Shown here one piece after another: positions 7,320 to 14,029 of a stretch of DNA of 14,066 nucleotides (positions are counted from its first letter, which is position 1; every line of letters starts with the position of its first letter). The DNA is from Acidaminococcus sp. GTDB taxonomy: Bacteria; Bacillota; Negativicutes; Acidaminococcales; Acidaminococcaceae. Below the pieces are notes generated by a model. The model had not been told where the DNA came from. It was given only the letters and a program-made list of their open reading frames with translations, and ran no database searches. The translations under genes were made by a program, and so were the position numbers. The stretch spans positions 1 through 14,066 of the forward strand of contig DXYB01000050.1 in NCBI GenBank assembly GCA_019416065.1, given 5' to 3'.

Positions 7320-8336
7320 GTGAACAAACTGAAAACAATTGTTGGATCATTGGCGTTGGCAGCTATCATGCTGATTAGTGGATGCGGTGGTGATAAAAAA
7401 GAGCAAGCAGCATCTGGCAACGATACTGTAACAATGAAGCTAGGGTTGACATTTGCCGATAAGCATCTATTGACGCAAGAGTTGCATACTATGGCTGACA
7501 ATATTTCAAAACGGACCAATGGTAAAGTCAAAATCGAAATCTTTGCCGATTCTTTGTTGGGAAAAGAAAGCGAATTATATGAGCAGCTCCATATGGGGAC
7601 TGTCGATATGGCTCTTGAAACCATAGCATTCATGAGCACCTCACATCCGGAGTTTACGATTGAAGATTTACCCTATATGTTTAAAGAAAGACAGAATGGG
7701 TACAATGCCCTGGACGGTGATTATGGTAAAAAAATCAATGAAATCATAGCTTCCGATGGTTCAATCCGAAACCTTGGATTTATGGAACTAGGGTATCGGC
7801 ATATGACCAATAATATTCGTCCGATTGCAGAACCAGAAGATATGAAGGGGATTAAATTTCGTACAACGACTTCTGATTTGAGAAGAGCAGTATTTGAGGC
7901 ATTGGGGGCTCAACCGACTTCTATGGCCTTTAGTGAAGTGTTTACAGGTCTGCAACAAGGTGTTATTGATGGACAAGAAAGTCCGCTGGCAACAATTGCA
8001 AGTTCTTCCTTTAATGAGGTGCAAAAGTATCTTTCGTTAACAGGGCATTTTTGGACGAATGAATGTTTACTGATCAATGAGAAAAAATTTAAGAGCCTAA
8101 CTGAAGAACAACAGAAAATTCTTGTAGAAGAGGCCAAAGCTGCCGAGAAAAGAATCAGAGAAAAAAATATCAGTGCTGACGAAGAGCTGGTTAAAGAGCT
8201 GGCAAATAAAGGCATGAAAGTGAACCAAGTTGATAAAGCTGCATTTGTTAAGAAGTTACAGCCTTTATATGAAGAGTATGGGAAAAAGATAGGACCAGAA
8301 TTAATGAATGCTTATAAGAAGTATTCTGGATATTAA
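7320..8336 (+). CDS. dctP: TRAP transporter substrate-binding lipoprotein, DctP family
   Basis: The extracytoplasmic solute-binding protein of a tripartite ATP-independent periplasmic (TRAP) transporter, 338 aa. The N-terminus has a lipoprotein signal: positive residues, a hydrophobic core and lipobox ISGC with lipidated Cys22. The mature part shows the DctP pattern: VKIEIFADSLLGKESELYEQL, IKFRTTTSD with Arg181 (the family's carboxylate-binding arginine) and GVIDGQESPLATI. Ligands in this family are usually carboxylates such as C4-dicarboxylates or sugar acids; the sequence does not fix which. The start is GTG at 7320 after AAAGGGGGC (7304-7312). It is the first gene of a dctP-dctQ-dctM-amidohydrolase operon, followed by an attenuator that would keep its level above that of the membrane subunits. 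Confidence 0.93.
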   Translation: MNKLKTIVGSLALAAIMLISGCGGDKKEQAASGNDTVTMKLGLTFADKHLLTQELHTMADNISKRTNGKVKIEIFADSLLGKESELYEQLHMGTVDMALETIAFMSTSHPEFTIEDLPYMFKERQNGYNALDGDYGKKINEIIASDGSIRNLGFMELGYRHMTNNIRPIAEPEDMKGIKFRTTTSDLRRAVFEALGAQPTSMAFSEVFTGLQQGVIDGQESPLATIASSSFNEVQKYLSLTGHFWTNECLLINEKKFKSLTEEQQKILVEEAKAAEKRIREKNISADEELVKELANKGMKVNQVDKAAFVKKLQPLYEEYGKKIGPELMNAYKKYSGY

Positions 8337-8357
8337 TTGCTTTAGATACGGCCTGGT

Positions 8358-8396
8358 GGGCACTTTTCAAGAAACGAAAGGTGCTCATTATTTTTC
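8358..8396 (+). terminator. attenuator hairpin between dctP and dctQ
   Basis: GGGCACTTTTC (8358-8368) pairs with GAAAGGTGCTC (8376-8386) over 11 bp including two G-U pairs, with a 7-nt loop, followed by ATTATTTTT. It has the form of an intrinsic terminator inside the operon. Partial termination here would explain the high binding-protein to low-permease ratio common in binding-protein-dependent carriers. Confidence 0.75.
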
Positions 8397-8425
8397 ATAC
8401 GGCTTGTTCAAAGGAGGGGACTGTC

Positions 8426-8884
8426 TTGTTTGAGAAAGTAGTTGCAAAAATATTACGAACGATGTGTTTTGTGATGTTTGCGGTCATGACAGCAGTTGTT
8501 TTTGCTCAAGTACTTTTACGATATTTCTTTCATGCTCCGATTGCATGGGCGGATGAATTATCTCGCTTGCTTTTAGTATGGGTATCTTTCCTTGGCGTTA
8601 CCTTAGTCCATTTTTCTGATGCAGGACATCCCGCTGTCCGTGCATTAGTGCTCAAGCTTTCCCCGCAGAATCAAAAAAGATTGGATATTGGAATTCAAAT
8701 TTTATTAGCAGTAAGCTTTATTGTGATTTTTAACGCAAGTCTTGATTATACTTTGGCCAATACGAAAAGGGTCAGTGCCGTTTTGCATTATCCCAACGCC
8801 CTAAAATATGCGGTGGTTCCAATTTCTATGGGGCTCATGACTATTAAGAGTATAGTAAAAGCCGTGCATGAAATCAAAAACTAG
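8426..8884 (+). CDS. dctQ: TRAP transporter small permease subunit, DctQ family
   Basis: The small four-helix membrane subunit of the TRAP transporter, 152 aa from the chosen start. It shows the family pattern of a first helix ending QVLLRYFF, then WADELSRLLLVWVSFLG, and two further hydrophobic segments. TTG at 8426 is chosen because AAGGAGGGG (8411-8419) lies 6 nt upstream. A longer in-frame GTG start at 8381 falls inside the attenuator stem and has no ribosome site, and its extra 15 residues are unlike DctQ N-termini. dctM starts 39 nt downstream. It pairs with the large permease at 8924 and the lipoprotein at 7320. Confidence 0.9.
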   Translation: MFEKVVAKILRTMCFVMFAVMTAVVFAQVLLRYFFHAPIAWADELSRLLLVWVSFLGVTLVHFSDAGHPAVRALVLKLSPQNQKRLDIGIQILLAVSFIVIFNASLDYTLANTKRVSAVLHYPNALKYAVVPISMGLMTIKSIVKAVHEIKN

Positions 8885-8923
8885 GACTTTCAGGTCTAAC
8901 TTTATGGAGGGAGTGATAGTCGC

Positions 8924-10216
8924 ATGTTGGGGCTTTTGTTTGGTGTGTTTTTTATCTTGCTAGCCTTGGGCGTCCCCATTTTATTTTCAATGGGAATAGC
9001 GGCAGGTGTCTATTATGTAGCTAGCGATTACCCACTGATGCAATTTGTGCAAAAGACTGTTGCAGGGGTAGACTCTTTTACTCTTCTCGCTATTCCATTT
9101 TTCCTTTTAGCAGGGGACATTATGGGAAAAGGTGGAATTAGTAAGAGAATGTTGCGCTTTGCCAATTCTTTGGTGGGGCCATTGACCGGGGGACTCGCTG
9201 TGACTGGGGTTATTTCTAGTGCAATGTTTGGAACTATTTGCGGATCTGCACCAGCTACGGCGGCTTCAATTGGAAGCATTATTGCCCCTGATATGTTGAA
9301 ACATGGTTACATAAAACGTTTTACCGGGTCTATTATCGCTGCTGCAGGATTATTGGGCATTATTATTCCGCCCAGTATTGTTATGGTCAATTATGGAGCG
9401 ACGGCTGGTGTATCCATTGGGAAACTATTTATAGGCGGAATAATCCCCGGTATTATGGCAGCTCTAGGATTGTCGTTATTTTCAGTATATCAAGCAAAGA
9501 AAAAAGGATATGGCCTTATTCATGGTCAAAAGCAAAAATATGACTGGAAAGAAATCGTTGAGTCTTTTAAGGGCGCTATCTTACCGTTAACCACTCCACT
9601 TTTTATTTTAGGCAGTATCATGTTTGGCATTGCAACCGCTACAGAAGCCGCCGTGATTTCAGTTGTATGGTCGGCGTTCTTGACTGTCTGTGTTTATCAT
9701 GAGATGTCCATTAGGGAGCTATGTACCGTTATAACAAATGGAGCGGGAAAAGCCGGACAGATCATTGGGATGATGGCGTCTTCAGCAGCATTTGGATATG
9801 CCTTGACAGTAGAAAAAGTACCGGCCTTGATGGCACGCTTCTTTGTTCAATATGTGGATAATGTAGCCATTTTTTTCTTAATCACGTTCTTGATTGTATT
9901 GGTCTTAGGCTGTTTCTTGGAGGTAATTGCTATCATTGTTCTAGTGACACCTATCTTACTTCCTGTAGCTCTAGCAATGCATGTAGATCCGATTCATTTT
10001 GGAATGTTCATGTGCCTTACTCTCTGCTTAGGCGGGTTAACACCCCCGGTGGGGCTTTGCCTGATTACGACATCTCAGTTAGTGGATGTACCAATTGAAG
10101 ATATGTTCCCTGATTTGTTGTACTGCATTTTGATTTATTGCACCGTTATTGCACTGGTTGGATTGGTTCCTGGGTTATCAACGTATTTACCTAGTTTGAT
10201 GGTGAAAGGTGTTTGA
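8924..10216 (+). CDS. dctM: TRAP transporter large permease subunit, DctM family
   Basis: The large membrane subunit (430 aa, about 12 hydrophobic segments) forms the transport channel of the TRAP system and normally uses a Na+ gradient. Family hallmarks: LALGVPILFSMG in the first helix, CGSAPATAASIGSIIAPDM near residues 106-124, IIPPSIVMVNYGATAGVSIGKLF near 145-167, and GGLTPPVGLCL near the C-terminus. The start ATG at 8924 has GGAGGGAGTG upstream with rather long spacing. The downstream amidohydrolase begins 11 nt after its stop, so the enzyme is very likely co-transcribed and its substrate may be what this transporter imports. Confidence 0.95.
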   Translation: MLGLLFGVFFILLALGVPILFSMGIAAGVYYVASDYPLMQFVQKTVAGVDSFTLLAIPFFLLAGDIMGKGGISKRMLRFANSLVGPLTGGLAVTGVISSAMFGTICGSAPATAASIGSIIAPDMLKHGYIKRFTGSIIAAAGLLGIIIPPSIVMVNYGATAGVSIGKLFIGGIIPGIMAALGLSLFSVYQAKKKGYGLIHGQKQKYDWKEIVESFKGAILPLTTPLFILGSIMFGIATATEAAVISVVWSAFLTVCVYHEMSIRELCTVITNGAGKAGQIIGMMASSAAFGYALTVEKVPALMARFFVQYVDNVAIFFLITFLIVLVLGCFLEVIAIIVLVTPILLPVALAMHVDPIHFGMFMCLTLCLGGLTPPVGLCLITTSQLVDVPIEDMFPDLLYCILIYCTVIALVGLVPGLSTYLPSLMVKGV

Positions 10217-10227
10217 AAGAGGGCTAT

Positions 10228-11070
10228 ATGGGAAAGTTTGATAATCAGTTTGATTTTACATACGCATTGCCGGATAAGAGCTGCAATGCGCATCTACATA
10301 TTCTGGATGCCGCCTATCTACCTAAAGGGAAAAAGCCCACGCGGTTAGGAGAAATTACAGAATATAAAAAAATTGCAGAACGGCTTCATTTGCAGCGCGC
10401 TGTCTTTGTGCAGCCTAAAGTTTACGGAACCAATAATGACTGCCTGCTACATGCTATTCAGGTATTTGGTAAAGAACGGAGTGTTGGAATTGCCGTGGTT
10501 AATGGAAATGTATCAGAGCAGGAACTAGTCCATCTGGACCAATCCGGAGTCCGTGGGTTACGCTTTAGTGTCTGGAACCCTCAAAATGCCGTGGTGTCCT
10601 TTGAAGACTGCTTACCGCTTAGCTATCGGATTAAGGAGCTGGAATGGAATATTCAGCTCCACATGGGAGCAACACAATTGTTAGAGAATGCGAATACGAT
10701 TGAAAAACTTCCCTGCAAAGTGGTGATTGACCACATGGGAAGACTGGATACAGCTTTGGGGATAAAAGATCCTGCCTTTGCACAAATCTGTAAGTGGCTT
10801 GATAAAGGAAACTTCTGGGTAAAACTTAGTGGTCCTTATTTGAACACAAAAACTGGATATCCGTGGGAGGATGCTTCTAACGTAGCCCGGGCCTTTGTGA
10901 GATATGCTCCTGAAAGATTAGTATGGGGATCTGATTATCCACATCTGACCGAAAAAGAAGATATCCCTGAAGAAGTTTTCGTGAGGCAAATCTCTGAATG
11001 GATTGGGGAAAAATCTGCTCAGCAGAAAATACTAGTGGACAATCCGCAAGTCTTGTACGGATTCAAGTAA
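10228..11070 (+). CDS. amidohydrolase-2 family metal-dependent hydrolase, LigI/2-pyrone-4,6-dicarboxylate lactonase-like
   Basis: A TIM-barrel hydrolase of the amidohydrolase superfamily (COG3618-like), 280 aa. With ATG 10228 as residue 1: HLH at His22 and His24 after strand 1, GLRFS with Arg112, QLHMGA with His145, VVIDHMGR with His169, and VWGSDYPH with catalytic Asp236. This ordering matches 2-pyrone-4,6-dicarboxylate lactonase (LigI) and related enzymes that open lactones of polycarboxylic or sugar acids. ATG 10228 follows AAAGAGGG; the in-frame TTG at 10213 overlaps the dctM stop and lies before that site. Its place as last gene of a TRAP operon suggests it processes the imported carboxylate, perhaps a lactone. 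The actual substrate cannot be named, and other subfamily activities such as galactarolactone isomerase remain possible. Confidence 0.85.
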   Translation: MGKFDNQFDFTYALPDKSCNAHLHILDAAYLPKGKKPTRLGEITEYKKIAERLHLQRAVFVQPKVYGTNNDCLLHAIQVFGKERSVGIAVVNGNVSEQELVHLDQSGVRGLRFSVWNPQNAVVSFEDCLPLSYRIKELEWNIQLHMGATQLLENANTIEKLPCKVVIDHMGRLDTALGIKDPAFAQICKWLDKGNFWVKLSGPYLNTKTGYPWEDASNVARAFVRYAPERLVWGSDYPHLTEKEDIPEEVFVRQISEWIGEKSAQQKILVDNPQVLYGFK

Positions 11071-11084
11071 GGTCATATGAATAG

Positions 11085-11125
11085 AGCCGGTTAGACAACG
11101 ATTACTGACGATTGTTTAGCCGGCT
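11085..11125 (+). terminator. 14-bp hairpin after the TRAP operon (probable terminator)
   Basis: AGCCGGTTAGACAA (11085-11098) pairs along its whole length with TTGTTTAGCCGGCT (11112-11125), using two G-U pairs, around a 13-nt loop. The sequence after it (TATATCTTG) is only weakly U-rich, so termination efficiency is uncertain. Its position just after the last gene of the operon supports a terminator role. Confidence 0.6.
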
Positions 11126-11262
11126 TATATCTTGTATGCCCTAGCTGGGCAAGCTTACCCAATGTCAAAGATGGAGTGGAAAAATGATGGCGTGAACTGT
11201 AAGCTATGAAACATGTGATAGGGGGAAATTCTGCTTCTTGATTCTTTTTTCGTTTTCAATAG
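11126..11262. other. intergenic stretch, no gene seen
   Basis: Between the hairpin after the amidohydrolase and the operator of the next operon I see no open frame with a ribosome site. A short imperfect palindrome (TGGG...CCCA around AAGCTT, near 11147-11161) and a T-rich stretch (11241-11250) are present. TTGATT at 11238-11243 is too far from TATAAT to serve as its -35. Confidence 0.5.
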
Positions 11263-11277
11263 ATTATACAGTATAAT
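11263..11277 (+). promoter_or_regulatory. perfect 15-nt palindromic operator overlapping a -10 box
   Basis: ATTATACAGTATAAT is a perfect inverted repeat (7-bp arms around a central A). Its right arm contains a consensus -10 TATAAT at 11272-11277. The -35 region is weak (TTCGTT at 11249-11254 with 17-nt spacing), so an activator or weak promoter is likely. A dimeric repressor bound here would block the promoter of the operon starting at 11305. The regulator is not identifiable from this window. Confidence 0.6.
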
Positions 11278-11304
11278 AGGGCTAATTATCCAGGGGAGGG
11301 GTTT

Positions 11305-11871
11305 ATGATGAGCCAAAAAGAAATTAAAGACTTTATGGAAACCAGCAGAGTTGATAAACCGGCTAGCCCGGAAGAATTCCGAGAGGCCGTTCTAGGAGCG
11401 TATAAAGACCGGACCCGGCAAGTATATTTTATTTGGAAAAAATTGAAAGAACTGTATCCGAAAGTCGACGCCAATCGAGTTATACGGGAAGAAAGCTGGG
11501 AATTTGGTTATTATCAGGGACAGCAGATTGCTAAGAAATATGGGGCAGAAGCTATCGGACCCAAGGAAGCTCTTTTGGGGCAAACTTCCAGGGGAGGTCT
11601 CCAAGTTTTTCAACAGGAGATAAAAGAACTGGAAGATGATAAAGCTGTAAAGCTTTTTCATCATTGTCCCCATGTGGAAGCACTGCAGGAACTGGGTTTA
11701 TCTCCTAAAGAAATTAAAATGTTTTGCCGGGATATGCTAGGAGCTTGCGATTACGCAATCTGCGCTGCTTTTCCCCATGTGGAGATTGACTTTCCTACTA
11801 CTATTGCCGATGGGGAGGGGAAAGGTTGTGCCATGACCATTACCAGAAAGCAGGTGAAGCAAAATGGCTGA
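11305..11871 (+). CDS. L-2-amino-thiazoline-4-carboxylic acid hydrolase family protein
   Basis: A small soluble protein (188 aa) resembling the ATC hydrolase family (PF14196), whose namesake in Pseudomonas opens the thiazoline ring on the way to L-cysteine. Conserved cysteines are visible: Cys121 in FHHCPHVEAL, Cys141 in MFCRDML, Cys148 and Cys153, and Cys175 in GKGCAMTI; the C-terminal half carries the family pattern. No signal peptide or membrane helix is seen. GGGGAGGGG (11293-11301) precedes two adjacent ATGs; 11308 has the better spacing, so the true start may be one codon later. The stop overlaps nhaC by 8 nt (ATGGCTGA), implying translational coupling. In Bacillota this family is mostly uncharacterised, so the reaction should not be assumed. 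Confidence 0.75.
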   Translation: MMSQKEIKDFMETSRVDKPASPEEFREAVLGAYKDRTRQVYFIWKKLKELYPKVDANRVIREESWEFGYYQGQQIAKKYGAEAIGPKEALLGQTSRGGLQVFQQEIKELEDDKAVKLFHHCPHVEALQELGLSPKEIKMFCRDMLGACDYAICAAFPHVEIDFPTTIADGEGKGCAMTITRKQVKQNG

Positions 11872-13297
11872 AGAAAAAGTAAAGAAGAGTGTCCGAACTC
11901 CTACTTTTGCGGAGGCAATGACTCCTCTAATGGGAATGGTCCTTCTTCTCGGACTGGGATACGGTAAATTTGGCCTCCCAATTCAGGCTCTCCTGATTGT
12001 GGCAGCTTTTGTTGCAGCCGTTATTGCAAAACGTGTAGGGTATGGCTGGGAGGATATGATCGGCGGTATTAGTGATAAAATACATAGCAGCCTGGGCTCC
12101 TTATTTGTAATGGTTTGTGTAGGGGGAATGATTGCAAGCTGGATGGTTTCAGGTACAATACCACTGCTTATTTATTACGGTATCCAAATTATTAACCCGC
12201 ATTATTTATATGTGACCGCTTTCTTCGTTTGTGCAGTGATATCTACTTTTACTGGGACATCGTTTGGATCCGCTGGAACCGCCGGCGTTGCTATTATGGG
12301 CGTTGCCATTGCCCAAGGATTGCCACTGGATATTACAGCTGGTGCGGTACTTTCAGGGGCCGTTTTTGGGGATAAGTTATCTCCGCTGTCCGATACTACG
12401 ATCCTCGCTCCCATTGCAGCGGGAACAACATTGTACAAACATATTCGTAGTATGGTGTTTACTACTGGCGGGGCTTCCTTTGCTTGTATCTTGGTATATA
12501 CATTTCTGGGGATGAATACCGAAGTAAGCACGTTGGCTGATTCTAAGCAAATTACGACTATGTTGACAAACCTGGAAACACTGTATAATTTAAGCCCAGT
12601 TTTATTGATTCCTCCGCTACTAGTTTTTGTAGGGGCTTATGCGAAGAAGCCCACCATCCCCATGCTTTTATTATCTTCTGCCATCGCAATGGCTATGGGG
12701 ATTGCTATGCAGGGATTTTCCTTAAAGGTAGCACTCAATGCTTATGTTAAAGGTTTCAATGTATCCATGCTGCCTGCAGTAGCAGGGGGCTTTCAAACTG
12801 TAAAAGTGATTAATACCTTGTTAAATCGTGGAGGATTGATGGGGATGATGAGTACCGTCCTCTTGGTATTTTGTGCGTTTGCGTTTGCTGGCATTTTTAG
12901 TAAGGCTGGCTGCATTGAAGTAATCCTAGAAAAGGTAAAATCTTCTATTACGTCAGTCGGAAATTTGATTGCTGCCACCGTTGGTTCTACGTTATTTATG
13001 AGCATTGTAACAGGAAGCTCGTATCTAGCTATCTTGATCCCGGGGGATATGTTCCGAGATCTCTATAAAAAATTTAATATTGCCCCGAGAGTGCTTTCAC
13101 GGACATTAGAAGATGCAGGAACTTGTGCTGTGCCGCTTGTGCCATGGTCGGTTGCGGGAACATATATGGCCACAACGCTAGGAGTTCCGACGACACAATA
13201 TTTGCCGTATGCGGTCTTATGTTATGGGAGTATGGTTTTTGCATTACTCTATGGGTATACAGGATTATTTATCTTTAAAGATGATGAGATGCAATAG
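11864..13297 (+). CDS. nhaC: NhaC-family Na+/H+ antiporter-like transporter
   Basis: A polytopic membrane protein of 477 aa with about 11-12 hydrophobic segments and the NhaC-family signatures TGTSFGSAGTAGVAIMG (residues 130-146) and GAVFGDKLSPLSDTTILAP (165-183), plus TGSSYLAILIPG and DAGTCAVPLVPW in the second half. Classical members exchange Na+ for H+ at the cytoplasmic membrane; others, such as Bacillus MleN, exchange organic acids with ions. Here it is coupled by an 8-nt overlap to an ATC-hydrolase-family gene, so it could carry that enzyme's substrate rather than act only in ion homeostasis. A Na+ role would also fit the Na+-driven carriers nearby. The family is secure; the substrate is open. 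Confidence 0.88.
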   Translation: MAEEKVKKSVRTPTFAEAMTPLMGMVLLLGLGYGKFGLPIQALLIVAAFVAAVIAKRVGYGWEDMIGGISDKIHSSLGSLFVMVCVGGMIASWMVSGTIPLLIYYGIQIINPHYLYVTAFFVCAVISTFTGTSFGSAGTAGVAIMGVAIAQGLPLDITAGAVLSGAVFGDKLSPLSDTTILAPIAAGTTLYKHIRSMVFTTGGASFACILVYTFLGMNTEVSTLADSKQITTMLTNLETLYNLSPVLLIPPLLVFVGAYAKKPTIPMLLLSSAIAMAMGIAMQGFSLKVALNAYVKGFNVSMLPAVAGGFQTVKVINTLLNRGGLMGMMSTVLLVFCAFAFAGIFSKAGCIEVILEKVKSSITSVGNLIAATVGSTLFMSIVTGSSYLAILIPGDMFRDLYKKFNIAPRVLSRTLEDAGTCAVPLVPWSVAGTYMATTLGVPTTQYLPYAVLCYGSMVFALLYGYTGLFIFKDDEMQ

Positions 13298-13322
13298 AGA
13301 AAATTAGAATCCTGATGTGGTC

Positions 13323-13357
13323 TGATGCGTGCACTTGTATATGGGGTGTACGCATCA
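13323..13357 (+). terminator. 12-bp hairpin downstream of nhaC
   Basis: TGATGCGTGCAC (13323-13334) pairs with GTGTACGCATCA (13346-13357) with a single G-U pair and an 11-nt loop. The following bases (AATATCATTTGGTTTT) are only partly U-rich. It is a likely intrinsic terminator separating the nhaC operon from the next promoter. Confidence 0.6.
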
Positions 13358-13410
13358 AATATCATTTGGTTTTATAGACAACATCTATAAAATGTATCGA
13401 AGAATCAAAT

Positions 13411-13439
13411 TGGACAAACTCATAGCAAAAAGTTATAAT
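13411..13439 (+). promoter_or_regulatory. sigma-A-type promoter for the second dctQ
   Basis: TGGACA (13411-13416; 5 of 6 to TTGACA), a 17-nt spacer and a perfect TATAAT (13434-13439). This is the best consensus promoter in the window. It lies about 80 nt before the start of the dctQ at 13520 and just after the nhaC hairpin, so the second TRAP locus would be its own transcription unit. Confidence 0.75.
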
Positions 13440-13519
13440 TAAATGAAAAATGAAACAAATTAATGGCTGAATGTGCGTGATTGTGTGGAGGTAAAGAACG
13501 GGGTGGGGTGATCCGCGAA

Positions 13520-14029
13520 ATGGAAAAGTCAGAAAAAGCAAAATATTCTTTTGAGGAAGTTATAATGGGTATCTTACTGATTGGCATGTCCCTGATTCTC
13601 TTTGGACAGATCTTGATTCGCGTATTTACTGGACGTGCGCTAACTTGGGCCGAGGAATTGGCAAGATATTTTTATGTTTGGTCGGTATTTTTGAGCATTG
13701 GATGCACGATTGCTAACGGAAGCATTCTAAAGGTAGACCTTCTGCTTAATCTTTTTCCTGCAAAAGCGCGGAACTTGATTTATATTGTGTTAGACGCCTT
13801 AAATGTAGCTCTGTATGGCTTCTTGGCTTATCATGCTGTTTCTGTGGTTAGCCGGGTGGAACTGGGGCACCAATTATCTCCTGCTATGGAGATTCCCATG
13901 TATATTGTTTATTATATTGTTCCCATTGGTTTTGCAATCACAAGTCTGCGTAGCTTGCAGCAAATTTATCTACGAGTGACGGGAAAAGTCATTCCTTCTG
14001 CTTCATCAGAAAAATGTGAATGTCAATGA
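13520..14029 (+). CDS. second TRAP small permease subunit (DctQ family), 3' end altered by an IS terminus
   Basis: Another DctQ-type four-helix membrane subunit, about 169 aa from ATG 13520. Family signatures: GQILIRVFTG ending helix 1, LTWAEELARYFYVWSVFLSIGCTIANG, and two more helices ending near YYIVPIGFAITSL. ATG 13520 is preferred because GGGGTGATCC (13505-13514) contains eight bases, GGTGATCC, complementary to the conserved 3' end of 16S rRNA. In-frame TTG 13481 and GTG 13508 lack well-spaced sites. The last four codons (Cys-Glu-Cys-Gln) and the stop lie in the IS21-like terminus that begins at 14015, so the native C-terminus is replaced, though all four helices remain. No dctP or dctM partner of this subunit is in the window; dctM would normally follow directly. 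Confidence 0.85.
   Translation: MEKSEKAKYSFEEVIMGILLIGMSLILFGQILIRVFTGRALTWAEELARYFYVWSVFLSIGCTIANGSILKVDLLLNLFPAKARNLIYIVLDALNVALYGFLAYHAVSVVSRVELGHQLSPAMEIPMYIVYYIVPIGFAITSLRSLQQIYLRVTGKVIPSASSEKCECQ

Noticed and set aside
7295..7639. Minus-strand frame opposite the start of dctP
   Set aside because: It is antisense to the signal peptide and N-domain of a confident DctP gene and shows no independent coding signal.
11147..11161. Small palindrome around AAGCTT in the gap before the ATC-hydrolase gene
   Set aside because: Its arms are short with a mismatch and it has no U-tract or promoter relation, so chance is sufficient.
13481..13519. Upstream TTG (13481) and GTG (13508) starts for the second dctQ
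   Set aside because: The GGAGGT at 13487-13492 is downstream of the TTG and too far from the GTG, while ATG 13520 has an extended site complementary to the 16S rRNA tail.
54..14014. Target-site duplication of a single composite transposon
   Set aside because: The bases just inside the two IS ends (GCTGAGA on the left, CAGAAAA on the right) are not duplicates. Inner flanks would not be expected to match anyway, so they give no evidence for or against.
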